Source: Ancylobacter polymorphus
Lineage (GTDB): Bacteria > Pseudomonadota > Alphaproteobacteria > Rhizobiales > Xanthobacteraceae
Length of the DNA: 64,000 nt
Reading direction: 5' to 3'
NCBI RefSeq assembly: GCF_022836935.1
Contig: NZ_CP083240.1
Location: forward strand, 1 to 64,000
Shown here: piece by piece, positions 9,964 to 19,425 of the stretch
Layout: each line of letters opens with the position of its first letter
How positions within the stretch are numbered: position 1 is the stretch's first letter
Translations under genes and position numbers: made by a program
The notes under the pieces: generated by a model
Database searches by the model: none
The model's input: only the letters and a program-made list of their open reading frames with translations
What the model was told of the DNA's origin: nothing

Positions 9964-12900
9964 TGCTTCATCACCGGGGTTTGCCGTTGCGTCTGGCGCA
10001 GGCTCTCGGACTGCTTCAACGTGGCGGCGGTCCGCTCATGGGCAGCGAGCTGCTGCGCCGTTCGCATGATCGGCCAGGCCGCGGCGAGCTTCTGCCGCTC
10101 GCCCGGGGCGAGCCCGTCGGCCGCCTTGTCGAAGATCTTGCCGGAGGGTTCGCGGGCGGCATTGGTCAGCAGCGTGCGCTCGCCGAACCGCTCCGCGATC
10201 GCTTTGTTGAATCCGTCGATCTCGCCCTTCACCTCGCGGTTGGAAATCGCATAGCCGACCGCGGCCGGCAGGTCGTTGCGGTCGATGGCGTCGCGCACCC
10301 GCTCCAGCACACGATGCGCCGCCGGCGACAAGGCGGGGATGTCGATCGAGACGCGCTGGCGCAGCGCTTCCTCATCGGTCTGGAGCTTCTGCACGGCGGC
10401 CTCGCGCAGGTTGAGATAGCGTTCGATGTCCCGCTTCAGCGCGGAGACATTGAGCTCGGCGACGCGGCGGTCCTCGCGATCGGCCTTGCCGGCGAGGAGC
10501 CCGGTCTTGCCCTTCAGAGGGCCGAGCGCCTGCGGCTCCGACACCAGCCGGTCGAGCGCGGTCTTCGCCGAAGCGGGATCCGACAGTACCGCGTCGAAAT
10601 TCATGGCGCGGAACGCCGTTTCCGGATCGGCGAAGACATAGCGGAAGCGGGTCGAGACCTCGTCCCACTGCTTGGTGACGGCAGGGTCGGCGCGCAGCTT
10701 CTCCTCGACCGTGTCCTGGATCGATTTGGTAAACAGGGTGACGCCGGCGACCATCGCTGCGGCCTCCTTCGGGCTATGTGTCTGACGGGGATCGAACAGG
10801 CCGAGACGCGCGCCGACGCCGCGCAGGCGCTGGGCGAGATCGGCGAACTTCTGTTTCTGCCGGACCGTCCAGTCGACACGATCGCGCAGCAGCGTGCGGG
10901 CGACATTGACGATGTGCAGGCCGCGGTTCTCGGCGAAGCGAAGCGCCTGCCGGTAGAGCGTGCCGCGCTCGTAATCGAGCGTGGTCTCCTTGGCATTGCG
11001 CCGGGAGAGGACCTTGGCGAGGCCGCCATTGAAGGCGAAGGAGCGACGCCCGTAATAGAGCGCCATGTCCTCACGGTGCCGGGTCAGCGCGACATAGGTC
11101 AGGTGGCGGTCGAGCGAGAGCGAGGCGAGCACTTTCACGCGGTCGACGGTGGCGCCCTGCGCCTTGTGGATCGTCGTTGCATAGCCGTGGTCGAGATTGC
11201 GATAGAGGTGCTGATCGACCGTGACCTGACGCCGATGATCACCGTCACCGATCGCCGCGACGATGCGGTTCGGCGCGGCTTCGACGACCTTGCCGATCAT
11301 GCCGTTCTTCACGCCGAGGACGCTGTCGTTCTTCAGGAAGACGATCTGGTCGCCGACATCGAATTTGCGGACGCCGTCCTCGGTCCTGAACGCGTGACCC
11401 TCGCCAACGAGCCCGCGCTCGACCAGCTTCTCGCGCGCCATCGTGTTCAGCATGCGCACGTCGCGACGCAGATGCGCCAGGATCAGCGAGCTTTTGGCGG
11501 GATCGTAGTCGCGGTTCCAATCCGCGATCAGGCCGGCGATCGCTTCGGCCTTCAGAACCGAGCCCAGTACCCTGCCCTGATGCTGATAGGTGGAGAGCGC
11601 CTCGGCGATCCGGCCACGCGCCAGATCCATCGATGCGGCGCCCATCCATTGCTCGCGCTGGCGATAGATGGTCTCGAGTTCGGCATAGCCGATGCGGTCG
11701 ACGATGGCGCGGAACGCCGCGCCCGCCTCGATCGGTTGCAACTGGTCGGGATCGCCGATCAGCACCAGTTTCGCACCGGCCTTCACCGCGGCTTCGACGA
11801 AGCGGGCCATCTGCTTGGAGGCGACCATGCCGGCTTCGTCCAGCACGAGGACGGTCTTGGAATCGAGCGTGTCCCTGCCCTCCTTCCAGCGCAGCTCCCA
11901 GGACGCCAGCGTGCGGCTCTGGATGCCGGCTTCCTTCTCCAGACCCTCAGCCGCCTTGCCGGCGAGCGCTGCGCCGACGACGCGATAGCCGCCGAGTTCC
12001 CAGGCCTCGCGCGCGGCTTTCATCATGGTGGTCTTGCCGGCGCCGGCCCGGCCGACGACGGCGGCGATTCCGCCCGATTTGGTCACATGCTCGATCGCCG
12101 TGCGCTGCTCTTCGGACAACCGCTCATGTCGGGCAAACACCTGCTCCAGCACGCGCTCGCGAAGACCGTGCGAGGCCTGCTGCGACAGCCAGATCGCGCG
12201 ACGCGCCATTCCCGCTTCCAGCCGGATGAGCTCGCGCGTCGTGTAGCGCGCCGGCAGTCTCCCCCCGGTCGCGAAGTCGACGATCTCGCGCTCGATGCGC
12301 AGGAGCTCCGGGCTCTGGAGAATGCGCGCCATCAGCTGCTGGAAGGTGCCGGCATCGTCGACATAGCGATGCAGCACCCCGGCGATGTCGCGCTGGTCGA
12401 AGACGCTTTTCTCCGACGACAATAGGTCGAGCACGATCTCCGGACGGTTTAGAATTCGCCGCCGGTTTTCGGTGCGCTGGGCTTCGAACAGCTTCAGCCG
12501 TTCGAGATCGACCGCCTCGCCCTCGCGCGACTTGCGCTGGATCGCTTTCGCGCCGACGCCGATATGCGTGGTCGGCACCAGGTCGATGCCGCGCTCGGCA
12601 TAGGAGCGCCCATCGACGCGGATCTCCAGACCGGCGAGCGCCAGATGCTGGTTCTGCAGGTCGAGCCAGCCATTGCGCTGTTCGAGAAACTCGGCCTTCT
12701 CGCCCGACCAGAGCCGATAGACGATCTTGCCCGCCTTGTTGCGCAGGACCTCGCCATCCTCACCGATGACGGGGATTCGCTTCGGGCCGAAGCCGTCCTC
12801 GGTCAACGGGCGCAGCATCGTCATCAGGTGGACGTGCGGATTGCCCGGCTCGTCGTGATAGACCCAATCCGCGACCTGTCCGCGCGCCAGCACCTGCTCG

Positions 12901-13259
12901 AGTACGAACTGCCGCATCAGCGCGATGTTCTGCTCCTTCGACAGCTCGACAGGCAGCGCGATGATGAACTCGCGGGCGAACTGCGCGTCCGCACGCGTCT
13001 CGAATACTTCGACCCGGTTCCAGAACGCCTCGACCGCACCGGCGACCGACCGGTCGGCGATCAGCGCCCTCGCCCATTCCGGTGCGTCCGGCGGGAGCAG
13101 GAATTCCTCATGGGCGAGATTGCGCTTGTTGGAATAATCGACCGTGCGCGCTTCTGCCTCGTATTCCATGCGGGCGCAGTGACGATACGCGGCCGACAGC
13201 ACGGCGCTGCGGCCATTGCCGCGGCCGATGAGCTGGGGCGTGAAATGCGTGATCGCCAC
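9960..13259 (-). CDS. traA: Ti-type conjugative relaxase/helicase TraA
   Basis: This 1099-residue protein is the length of Ti-plasmid TraA. The N-terminal MOBQ relaxase has AVLSAAYRHCARM and the metal-binding NPHVHLMTM (His at about 142 and 144). The central helicase has Walker A GRAGAGKTTM near residue 402, Walker B VLVLDEAGMV, and ATTIHKAQG near the end of the motor. The GTG start at 13259 is chosen because family members begin MAI-HFTPQL; GGGAGA lies upstream. It would nick oriT at about 13362 and unwind the transferred strand. It leads the traAFBH operon. Confidence 0.95.
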   Translation of the reverse strand: MAITHFTPQLIGRGNGRSAVLSAAYRHCARMEYEAEARTVDYSNKRNLAHEEFLLPPDAPEWARALIADRSVAGAVEAFWNRVEVFETRADAQFAREFIIALPVELSKEQNIALMRQFVLEQVLARGQVADWVYHDEPGNPHVHLMTMLRPLTEDGFGPKRIPVIGEDGEVLRNKAGKIVYRLWSGEKAEFLEQRNGWLDLQNQHLALAGLEIRVDGRSYAERGIDLVPTTHIGVGAKAIQRKSREGEAVDLERLKLFEAQRTENRRRILNRPEIVLDLLSSEKSVFDQRDIAGVLHRYVDDAGTFQQLMARILQSPELLRIEREIVDFATGGRLPARYTTRELIRLEAGMARRAIWLSQQASHGLRERVLEQVFARHERLSEEQRTAIEHVTKSGGIAAVVGRAGAGKTTMMKAAREAWELGGYRVVGAALAGKAAEGLEKEAGIQSRTLASWELRWKEGRDTLDSKTVLVLDEAGMVASKQMARFVEAAVKAGAKLVLIGDPDQLQPIEAGAAFRAIVDRIGYAELETIYRQREQWMGAASMDLARGRIAEALSTYQHQGRVLGSVLKAEAIAGLIADWNRDYDPAKSSLILAHLRRDVRMLNTMAREKLVERGLVGEGHAFRTEDGVRKFDVGDQIVFLKNDSVLGVKNGMIGKVVEAAPNRIVAAIGDGDHRRQVTVDQHLYRNLDHGYATTIHKAQGATVDRVKVLASLSLDRHLTYVALTRHREDMALYYGRRSFAFNGGLAKVLSRRNAKETTLDYERGTLYRQALRFAENRGLHIVNVARTLLRDRVDWTVRQKQKFADLAQRLRGVGARLGLFDPRQTHSPKEAAAMVAGVTLFTKSIQDTVEEKLRADPAVTKQWDEVSTRFRYVFADPETAFRAMNFDAVLSDPASAKTALDRLVSEPQALGPLKGKTGLLAGKADREDRRVAELNVSALKRDIERYLNLREAAVQKLQTDEEALRQRVSIDIPALSPAAHRVLERVRDAIDRNDLPAAVGYAISNREVKGEIDGFNKAIAERFGERTLLTNAAREPSGKIFDKAADGLAPGERQKLAAAWPIMRTAQQLAAHERTAATLKQSESLRQTQRQTPVMKQ

Positions 13260-13335
13260 GGTGACGTCGTCTCCCGGTGAAACCTCGAACAGCGGATTCG
13301 TCGGGAGAGGCCGGCCCCGCCAGGGCCGGCGCAGC

Positions 13336-13370
13336 ACGTCGCGGCAGCGACGTATTACTGCGCCCTTGGA
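13336..13370. other. oriT: Origin of transfer (oriT), Q/Ti type
   Basis: A perfect inverted repeat, ACGTCGC (13336-13342) and GCGACGT (13347-13353) with a GGCA loop, is followed by ATTACTGCGCCCTTGG. The tail closely matches the RSF1010/Ti nic region, whose cleavage falls in TGCG/CCCT. By analogy the nick is between 13362 and 13363. It lies between divergent traA and traCDG, exactly where Ti plasmids have oriT. The identity is from sequence match; the nick position is inferred. Confidence 0.88.
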
Positions 13371-13512
13371 TGCCGCTCCTTCGGAACGGCCGGGATGATC
13401 TCAAGCGGCGTCGGCTTCGCCGACTAGCTTTTTTACTAGTCGCCGCTGGCGCTCATCCGGGAAAAGCTGGGCATCAATCCAGCGAAACACGGACAGCGGA
13501 AGGTCAACCGGA

Positions 13513-13809
13513 ATGAAGAAGCCGTCGCGACAGATCAGGGAGGAAATCGCCAGGCTGCAGGACCAGCTGCGGCAGGCCGAGACGCGCGAGGCCGAGCGCA
13601 TCGGCCGGCTCGCGCTGAAGGCAGGGCTCGGCGAAATCGAGATCGAGGAGACAGCGCTGCTCGCGGCCTTCGAGGAGGTGGCGAAACGGTTTCGCGACGG
13701 CAGCGACGCATCGACCGGGAGGAAGGGCGGCGCAGGCCGGCAGCCAAATGGCGGGGCGTCCACGACGCTCGCGGCTGGCGCGTCTCAGGGCGGCGATCGC
13801 GAGGCTTGA
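13513..13809 (+). CDS. traC: Conjugal transfer protein TraC
   Basis: This 98-residue protein begins [20 protein letters not shown], a charged coiled coil typical of TraC, and then [15 protein letters not shown]. It is the first gene of the rightward traCDG operon next to oriT. In Agrobacterium TraC and TraD are small accessory proteins of the relaxosome. AGGTCAACCGGA lies just upstream. The C-terminal third is Gly/Ala-rich and probably disordered. Confidence 0.87.
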   Translation: MKKPSRQIREEIARLQDQLRQAETREAERIGRLALKAGLGEIEIEETALLAAFEEVAKRFRDGSDASTGRKGGAGRQPNGGASTTLAAGASQGGDREA

Positions 13810-13813
13810 GCGC

Positions 13814-14029
13814 ATGCAAAGGTCGAGCTCATCGGACGCCCGCAAGAAGGACACGCGCGAGAAGATCGAGCTCGGCGGGCTGATCGTGAAGGCGGGGCTG
13901 CGCTACGAAAAGCGCGCCCTGCTGCTCGGCTTGCTGATCGACGGGCATCGCCGCGCCAGCGAGGACGAGGCCGAGCGCATGCGGCTAAGCGCCATCGGCG
14001 CGGAAGCCTTCGGGCGCGATCATGAATAG
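13814..14029 (+). CDS. traD: Conjugal transfer protein TraD
   Basis: This 71-residue protein ([20 protein letters not shown], then [19 protein letters not shown]) has the length and core of Ti TraD, a TraC-like accessory DNA-processing protein. The ATG at 13814 is chosen to match family length. An in-frame start at 13748 would overlap traC. Its stop overlaps the traG start (ATGAATAG), indicating coupled translation. Confidence 0.85.
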   Translation: MQRSSSSDARKKDTREKIELGGLIVKAGLRYEKRALLLGLLIDGHRRASEDEAERMRLSAIGAEAFGRDHE

Positions 14030-15953
14030 GGTGCTTCTGGCCGGGCTGCAGGCATCGATCGTGATCGCGGTGGCGATCGCCACGACCGGCGCCGAGCACT
14101 GGCTGGCCGGCTTCAGCAAGACCGAAGCCGCGCGCCTGATGCTCGGCCGTGCCGGCCTAGCACTGCCCTATGTGCTGGCGGGCGCCGTCGGTTTGATCCT
14201 GCTGTTCGCCGCTGCCGGCGCGATCGCGATCAGGGCGGTGGGATGGGGCGTCGTGGCCGGCAGCGCGGTCGTCATCGGCATCGCCGTCATCCGCGAAGGT
14301 GCGCGCCTCGCCGCTCTGGCGGACCGCGTGCCCGCGGGGCAATCCGCCCTTGCCTATCCCGATCCGGGAACGATGATCGGCGCGGCGGTCGCGTTCGTCT
14401 GCACGATGTTCGCTCTGCGCGTCGCCATCAAGGGCAATGCCGCTTTCGCCGCGGCGTCGCCACGCCGCATCAAGGGCCGGCGCGCGATCCATGGCGAGAC
14501 CGACTGGATGCGGATGGAGAGCGCCGGCAAGCTGTTCGGCGATGCCGGCGGCATCGTCATCGGCGAGCGCTACCGGGTCGATCGCGATTCCGTCGCCGGC
14601 ATTGCGTTCCGCGCCGACAGCCGCGAGACCTGGGGCAGCGGCGGACGCTCGCCGCTGCTGTGCTTCGACGGCTCGTTCGGCTCGTCGCACGGCATCGTCT
14701 TCGCCGGCTCCGGCGGTTTCAAGACGACGTCGGTGACGATCCCCTCGGCGCTGAAATGGGGCGGCGGCCTGGTGGTGCTCGACCCCTCATCCGAGGTTGC
14801 GCCGATGGTGATCGGCCATCGGCGCAAGGCGGGCCGCAAGGTGGTGGTGCTCGATCCGGCCGATGCCGCCACCGGCTTCAACGCGCTCGACTGGATCGGT
14901 CGCTTCGGCGGAACGAAGGAGGAGGATATCGTCGCGGTCGCGACCTGGGTGATGACCGACAGCGCGCGCCAGGCCTCCGCCCGGGACGACTTTTTTCGCG
15001 CCTCCGCGATGCAGCTTCTGACCGCGCTGATCGCGGATGTCTGCCTGTCGGGTCATACGGAAAGGAAGGACCAGACGCTCCGGCAGGTCCGCGCCAACCT
15101 ATCGGAGCCGGAGCCGAAGCTGCGCGAGCGGCTGACGAGGATCTACGAGCAGTCGGGATCGGACTTCGTGAAGGAGAATGTCGCGGTGTTCGTCAACATG
15201 ACGCCGGAGACCTTCTCCGGCGTCTACGCCAATGCGGTGAAGGAGACACATTGGCTGTCCTATCCGAACTATGCCGCGCTGGTCTCCGGCGACAGCTTCA
15301 CCACCGACGAGCTCGCCGACGGCGGGACCGACATCTTCATCGCGCTCGACCTGAAGGTGCTGGAGGCGCATCCGGGGCTCGCGCGGGTTATCATCGGCGC
15401 GATGATGAACGCGATCTACAATCGCAATGGCGAGGTGAAGGACCGCACGCTGTTCCTGCTCGACGAGGTGGCGCGGCTGGGCTTCCTGCGCATCCTCGAA
15501 ACTGCGCGCGACGCCGGCCGCAAATACGGCATCACCATGACGCTGCTGTTCCAGTCGATCGGCCAGATGCGCGAGGCCTATGGCGGCCGCGACGCCTCCT
15601 CGAAATGGTTCGAGTCGGCGTCGTGGATCAGCTTCGCGGCGATCAACGATCCAGAGACCGCCGACTACATCTCCAAGCGCTGCGGCGACACCACGGTCGA
15701 GGTCGACCAGCTCAGCCGCTCCTCGCAGATGTCGGGCTCGTCGCGCACGCGCTCGAAGCAGCTGGCGCGCCGCCCGCTCATCCTGCCGCACGAGGTGCTG
15801 CGCATGCGCGCCGACGAGCAGATCGTGTTCACGGCCGGCAATCCGCCGCTGCGCTGCGGGCGGGCTGTCTGGTTCCGCCGCGAGGACATGAGAAGCTGCG
15901 TCGGCGAAAACAGGTTCCACCGGAAAGAGGCGGTGCAGGGAGGAACACTTTGA
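14022..15953 (+). CDS. traG: Type IV coupling protein TraG (VirD4-like ATPase)
   Basis: This 643-residue protein has N-terminal membrane segments ([20 protein letters not shown] and two more before residue 140) and a VirD4-type ATPase. Walker A is [11 protein letters not shown] near residue 230 and Walker B is [12 protein letters not shown] near 478. It is the inner-membrane coupling protein that delivers the TraA-bound strand to the type IV secretion channel. No channel (trb) genes are in this window, so they must lie elsewhere or be absent. It overlaps both neighbours. Confidence 0.95.
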   Translation: MNRVLLAGLQASIVIAVAIATTGAEHWLAGFSKTEAARLMLGRAGLALPYVLAGAVGLILLFAAAGAIAIRAVGWGVVAGSAVVIGIAVIREGARLAALADRVPAGQSALAYPDPGTMIGAAVAFVCTMFALRVAIKGNAAFAAASPRRIKGRRAIHGETDWMRMESAGKLFGDAGGIVIGERYRVDRDSVAGIAFRADSRETWGSGGRSPLLCFDGSFGSSHGIVFAGSGGFKTTSVTIPSALKWGGGLVVLDPSSEVAPMVIGHRRKAGRKVVVLDPADAATGFNALDWIGRFGGTKEEDIVAVATWVMTDSARQASARDDFFRASAMQLLTALIADVCLSGHTERKDQTLRQVRANLSEPEPKLRERLTRIYEQSGSDFVKENVAVFVNMTPETFSGVYANAVKETHWLSYPNYAALVSGDSFTTDELADGGTDIFIALDLKVLEAHPGLARVIIGAMMNAIYNRNGEVKDRTLFLLDEVARLGFLRILETARDAGRKYGITMTLLFQSIGQMREAYGGRDASSKWFESASWISFAAINDPETADYISKRCGDTTVEVDQLSRSSQMSGSSRTRSKQLARRPLILPHEVLRMRADEQIVFTAGNPPLRCGRAVWFRREDMRSCVGENRFHRKEAVQGGTL

Positions 15954-17146
15954 GACGGCTGCGCCTCGGCGACAGCGAAGTGGAGGACACCGCCGGCGAC
16001 ATCGCGGTGCGGCTGGCGGACGCCTTTGCGCGGCGCGAGCATCCGCTGTGCCTGTGCCAGCCGGAGGGCGTGCCGATGTATGTCGCGCGCGCGGGCGGCC
16101 GCCATGTGCTGAAGCGGATGCCGGGCAGCGGACCGCGGCACGATCCCGACTGCGATTCCTATGAGCCGCCCCATGCCCTTTCCGGCCTCGGCGCCGTCGA
16201 CGGCGGGGCGATCGTCGAGAATGCCGAGGACGGCGTCACCCTGCTCAAGCTCGATTTCAGCCTGTCGAAGCAGGCCGGGCGGACGGCGCCGACGCCGCGC
16301 GAGGCGATCGATGCCGGCGCGGTGAAGACCGACGGTTCGCGCCTCTCCCTGCGCGCCCTGTTGCACTATCTGTGGGAGCAGGCCGAGTTCAATCGTTGGC
16401 GTCCCGCCATGACCGGACGGCGCAACTGGGCGGTGCTGCGCAAGTTCCTGCTCGAGGCGGCCGAGGGCAAGACGGCGAAAGGCAAGACGCTGCCGGATGT
16501 CCTGTTCATCCCCGAGATGTTCGACGCCGATCGCGACGCCGCGATCGCGCAGCGACGCGAGACTTTCCTCAGCCGCGCGATGAAGGCGGAAGGCAATCGC
16601 CGCTCGCTCGCCATGCTGATCGGCGAGGTCAAGGAGATCGCACCGGCGCGCTTCGGCCACCGCGTCGTGATCAAGCATCTTCCGCGCTTCCCGTTCATGC
16701 TGAACGAGGACGCCCACCGGCGGATCAACGCGGTGTTCGCCTCCGAGCTGGCGCTCTGGAATGCGACGGCGGATTCGCATCTGATCGCGATCGCCACCTT
16801 CGGCATCGATGCCGCCGGCATCGCATCGATCGAGTCGATCGCGCTCATGGTCGTGACCGATCGCTGGCTGCCGTTCGAGAATCGTTACGAGGCGGCGCTG
16901 ATCGACGCGCTGGCGAAGCGCGGCGCCAGCTTCGTGAAAAGCCTGCGCTACAATCTGCCGGCCGCGCACCCGATGGCCTGCGTTGTTCTGCGGCAGGACG
17001 GCGCCGCACCGCTCGGCATGTATATCGTGCCCGACGGCGCCGGAACGGACTATCGGGAAAAGCTCGACGAGCTGATCGCCGAGAGCGGCATCGCGTCGTG
17101 GACCTGGAACATCGGCGATGGAGCCATGCCGGAGCTTCCGGCATGA
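15950..17146 (+). CDS. DUF1173 family protein
   Basis: I recognise this 398-residue protein as DUF1173, commonly encoded just after traG in Hyphomicrobiales conjugative elements. The TTG start at 15950 overlaps the traG stop and has GGGAGGA at 15938-15944. The N-terminal part has paired cysteines (PLCLCQPEG, then HDPDCDSYE) that could bind metal. The rest is alpha/beta with no motif I can assign. The context suggests an accessory conjugation or element-maintenance role; the function is unknown. Confidence 0.8.
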   Translation: MRRLRLGDSEVEDTAGDIAVRLADAFARREHPLCLCQPEGVPMYVARAGGRHVLKRMPGSGPRHDPDCDSYEPPHALSGLGAVDGGAIVENAEDGVTLLKLDFSLSKQAGRTAPTPREAIDAGAVKTDGSRLSLRALLHYLWEQAEFNRWRPAMTGRRNWAVLRKFLLEAAEGKTAKGKTLPDVLFIPEMFDADRDAAIAQRRETFLSRAMKAEGNRRSLAMLIGEVKEIAPARFGHRVVIKHLPRFPFMLNEDAHRRINAVFASELALWNATADSHLIAIATFGIDAAGIASIESIALMVVTDRWLPFENRYEAALIDALAKRGASFVKSLRYNLPAAHPMACVVLRQDGAAPLGMYIVPDGAGTDYREKLDELIAESGIASWTWNIGDGAMPELPA

Positions 17147-17208
17147 CGTGGTCGAAGCTGGCTTCCATGCGAGAGCGAGAGGCGGCCGGACCGCCTCTCG
17201 CCTGCGGT

Positions 17209-17715
17209 TCAGCCGCCGCTCGGCGCCAGCTCCGCGGGCCCGTAGACGATGCGCCGGGCGTGGAAGCTCACGCCGGTCTCGCAGGCGATCTGGTCGATGA
17301 TCTGGCGCAGGCCGCAGAGGCTGCGGTCGCTCACCTCGTGCAGCGACGGGCCGCATTCGGCGAGCGCGTACCAGCGCCTCGTGCGGGGATCGAATATCTC
17401 CTGCGTCGCAATGTCGATGTCGAGATGATCGAGGAGCGGCTGCGGCTGCGCGAGCCAGCGGTGTTCGAATTCCGCCTCGATCCAATAGAGGTCTTCGGCG
17501 GCCTGCTCGCCGCGCGCCGGGTCGGCGCCGTCTCGCGCGCACCGCTGCGCCTCCACAGCGCGTATCGTCAGCTCGATCAGCTCGCCGAGCTTGGCGACGA
17601 ACCGGTCGTGTGCGCTGCGCGCGAGATCGTTGTCGCAGGCGACGCGGTTGATCGTTGCGATGGACCTGAAACCATTCAGGCGCGTGAACAGCGAGAGATA
17701 GTCGATGTCGGACAT
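17209..17715 (-). CDS. Hypothetical protein of conjugative elements
   Basis: This 168-residue protein (MSDIDYLSLFTRLNGFRSIAT) is mostly helical and charged, without a signal peptide, membrane segment or nuclease motif that I recognise. GGAGACATCTC lies ahead of the ATG at 17715. It is convergent with the DUF1173 gene. Unknown function; probably element accessory cargo. Confidence 0.6.
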   Translation of the reverse strand: MSDIDYLSLFTRLNGFRSIATINRVACDNDLARSAHDRFVAKLGELIELTIRAVEAQRCARDGADPARGEQAAEDLYWIEAEFEHRWLAQPQPLLDHLDIDIATQEIFDPRTRRWYALAECGPSLHEVSDRSLCGLRQIIDQIACETGVSFHARRIVYGPAELAPSGG

Positions 17716-18032
17716 GAGATGTCTCCTTTCGGTCTGACGAAAGGAGGCCGCACCGTAGCCGCGAGGGGTCAGGGATCGCGAAGCGACCGCCTGCGGCGGC
17801 GAGCGGGGGTGCCGATTTTCCGGCGGCGCCTCCCGGGCGGCGGCGGAAAATTGGGGGAACCGCGATGTCCTTGACGCCGGAGCGGCGGGTGTATGATCGG
17901 ACGTCAGAGAGAGAGGAAAGCCACGGCGCCCGCCGGGCGCCGTGCCCGCATCCGGCGACCAGCCGGCAGGGTGCGCGAGGGTCGCCCTCGCGACAGGGCG
18001 CCTGGTCGATCCGGGCGGCCTCGTCCCGCGAG
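17716..18032. other. GC-rich leader/promoter region
   Basis: No gene is supported here. It contains ATTTTCCG and CGGAAAAT arms flanking a GC-rich spacer near 17813-17855, then the promoter and hairpin listed separately, and a small CGAGGG-TCG-CCCTCG hairpin near 17977. It looks like a structured 5' leader for the genes starting at 18033. Confidence 0.4.
17871..17944 (+). promoter_or_regulatory. Candidate sigma-70 promoter followed by a perfect hairpin
   Basis: TTGACG (17871-17876) and TATGAT (17892-17897) resemble -35 and -10 boxes with a short 15-base spacing. About 25 bases after the -10 box is a perfect 10-bp hairpin: CACGGCGCCC (17922-17931), loop GCC, GGGCGCCGTG (17935-17944). There is no U-tract, so it is more likely a leader structure than a terminator. 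Confidence 0.4.
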
Positions 18033-18320
18033 ATGGATCGTCACCCGCATGGGCGGAGACCGCATCGCGGGCTCCGGGAGCGATGCGCAGCGGCGCGAGT
18101 AGAGCCAGTCCGCCGCAGGCGGCTCGCCCAGATCTCCTTGTCGGTGGCCGCGTGTCTTGTCGGGCTGGCTATTCTGATGCCAAACGCCACCCGGGTCGTC
18201 CGGCCTGCCCCGGCTTCGATCGCAGAAAGACCCGCCGAATTGGCCTTATCCTCCCGTTCGGAACGACAGCATCGCAGCTGGATTCAGCCGGGCGGTCTGA
18301 GCAGCGCTCCCGCAGAATGA
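18033..18320 (+). CDS. Small single-pass membrane protein coupled to thermonuclease
   Basis: This frame would give 95 residues with a basic N-terminus (RRRLAQISLS), one membrane segment (VAACLVGLAILMP) and a periplasmic tail rich in Ala and Ser. Its stop overlaps the thermonuclease start (ATGA at 18317-18320), which argues that it is translated. The start at 18033 is the best ATG and is uncertain. No family is recognised. Confidence 0.45.
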   Translation: MDRHPHGRRPHRGLRERCAAARVEPVRRRRLAQISLSVAACLVGLAILMPNATRVVRPAPASIAERPAELALSSRSERQHRSWIQPGGLSSAPAE

Positions 18321-18778
18321 TTGTTCTCCCCATCAGAGGCGCTCTCGTCGCCGCACTCGCCCTCGCCGCGCTTCATTGGCCATGTCGCGGAAATGCTGAG
18401 CCTATGCCACGTGCGATTTCCGATAACGTGACGATCTCGTTCGCCATCTGTGGCAGCGCCCGGCGGTTCGACTGCGTGGTCGACGGCGACACGTTCTGGC
18501 TCGGACGACAAAAGATCCGGATCGCCGACATCGACGCTCCGGAACTCACGCCGCCACGCTGCACACATGAGAGGGAGCTGGGCGAGGCTGCGAAGCACAG
18601 GCTGCGGGCGCTGCTCAACGCCGGACCGTTTTCGCTGCTCGCGGGTTCGCGGGACGAAGACCCGTTCGGCCGCAAGCTGCGCACGGTCGTGCGTGCGGGC
18701 CGCTCGATCGGCGAGAGCCTGGTCGCCGAAGGGCTTGTCCGGCGCTGGGACGGCGGCCGGCGCAGCTGGTGCGACTGA
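18317..18778 (+). CDS. Secreted staphylococcal-nuclease-like thermonuclease
   Basis: This 153-residue protein has a signal peptide (ALVAALALAALHWPCRGNAEP) and an SNase domain. DTFWLGRQKIRIADIDAPEL holds the catalytic Arg/Asp region, and GEAAKHRLRALL with RDEDPFGRKLR supplies the remaining active-site residues. It would be a periplasmic or secreted nuclease. Such genes are frequent accessory genes on Hyphomicrobiales plasmids and ICEs; a role in transfer is possible but unproven. Confidence 0.85.
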   Translation: MIVLPIRGALVAALALAALHWPCRGNAEPMPRAISDNVTISFAICGSARRFDCVVDGDTFWLGRQKIRIADIDAPELTPPRCTHERELGEAAKHRLRALLNAGPFSLLAGSRDEDPFGRKLRTVVRAGRSIGESLVAEGLVRRWDGGRRSWCD

Positions 18779-18862
18779 GGCATCAGCACAATGAATCGGT
18801 CGAGCCGGACCGATTCGAAAAACGCGTTGGACGCCGCATGCGGCGGCGGCGAGACTCCCGGC

Positions 18863-19111
18863 ATGACCCAGAAGGGCAGCCGCCCCGTCCATCTTCGCCG
18901 CATCGACCCGACGCAGAACATGCGGCGCTTCTACGCGCTGGCGATCCAGCCGACGCTGTTCGGCGGCGCGTCGGTCATCCGCAACTGGGGCCGGATCGGG
19001 TCGAACGGCCAGGCCATGATGCAGACCTTCGACCGGCCGGACGAGGCCGACGACGCGCTGAGCCGCCTCGAGCGCAGCAAGCGGCGGCGGGGCTACCGCG
19101 ACGCGGATTGA
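18863..19111 (+). CDS. WGR domain protein
   Basis: This 82-residue protein consists of a WGR domain: VHLRRIDPTQNMRRFYALAI, then NWGRIGSNGQ, the hallmark Trp-Gly-Arg. WGR domains are found in PARPs and in small bacterial proteins and are thought to bind nucleic acid. The start at 18863 (MTQKGSRP) fits family length; an in-frame ATG at 18791 would add 24 residues. It follows the thermonuclease gene on the same strand. Confidence 0.8.
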   Translation: MTQKGSRPVHLRRIDPTQNMRRFYALAIQPTLFGGASVIRNWGRIGSNGQAMMQTFDRPDEADDALSRLERSKRRRGYRDAD

Positions 19112-19162
19112 ACCGGCCCCATGAGAATGGCCGGCAAGCGAAGCGCTGCCGGTCAGGAGGCG

Positions 19163-19357
19163 TCACATGGTCTCGTCGATGACACCGGCCGCCTTCAGTC
19201 GGGCGTCGTCCAGGTGGTCGATGATTTCATAGTCGTCCGACATCCAGTCGAAATCGCCGTTCCGCACGTCCTCGAGCGTGGCCCAGGTGCCGTCGGGCCA
19301 GAGAACGATGTCGTCGGGATGCGGCTGTCGGCGCTGTGATGAACGGGATCGCGTCAT
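19163..19357 (-). CDS. Small acidic hypothetical protein
   Basis: This 64-residue protein (MTRSRSSQRRQPHPDDIVLW, then GTWATLEDVRNGDFDWMSDD) is preceded by GAGGAG six bases before the ATG. It lies directly downstream of the broken DUF736 gene and was probably its operon partner, so its expression may now be lost or altered. The function is unknown. Confidence 0.65.
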   Translation of the reverse strand: MTRSRSSQRRQPHPDDIVLWPDGTWATLEDVRNGDFDWMSDDYEIIDHLDDARLKAAGVIDETM

Positions 19358-19425
19358 CGGGGTCTCCTCGCGTGCCGGAAAGGACGAAGGCCCCGCCTTG
19401 CGGCGGAGCCCTCGCGTCGCTGCGA

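Noticed and set aside
9981..12425. Forward open frame of 814 codons
   Set aside because: It is antisense to traA; its composition mirrors GC-rich codons and the relaxase/helicase motifs are on the reverse strand.
14243..15949. Long forward frame overlapping traG in another phase
   Set aside because: Only the portion from 15950 (DUF1173) is protein-like; the upstream part is a shadow of traG.
15665..17542. Reverse open frame of 625 codons
   Set aside because: It is antisense to the end of traG and to DUF1173, Arg-rich, and has no recognisable domain.
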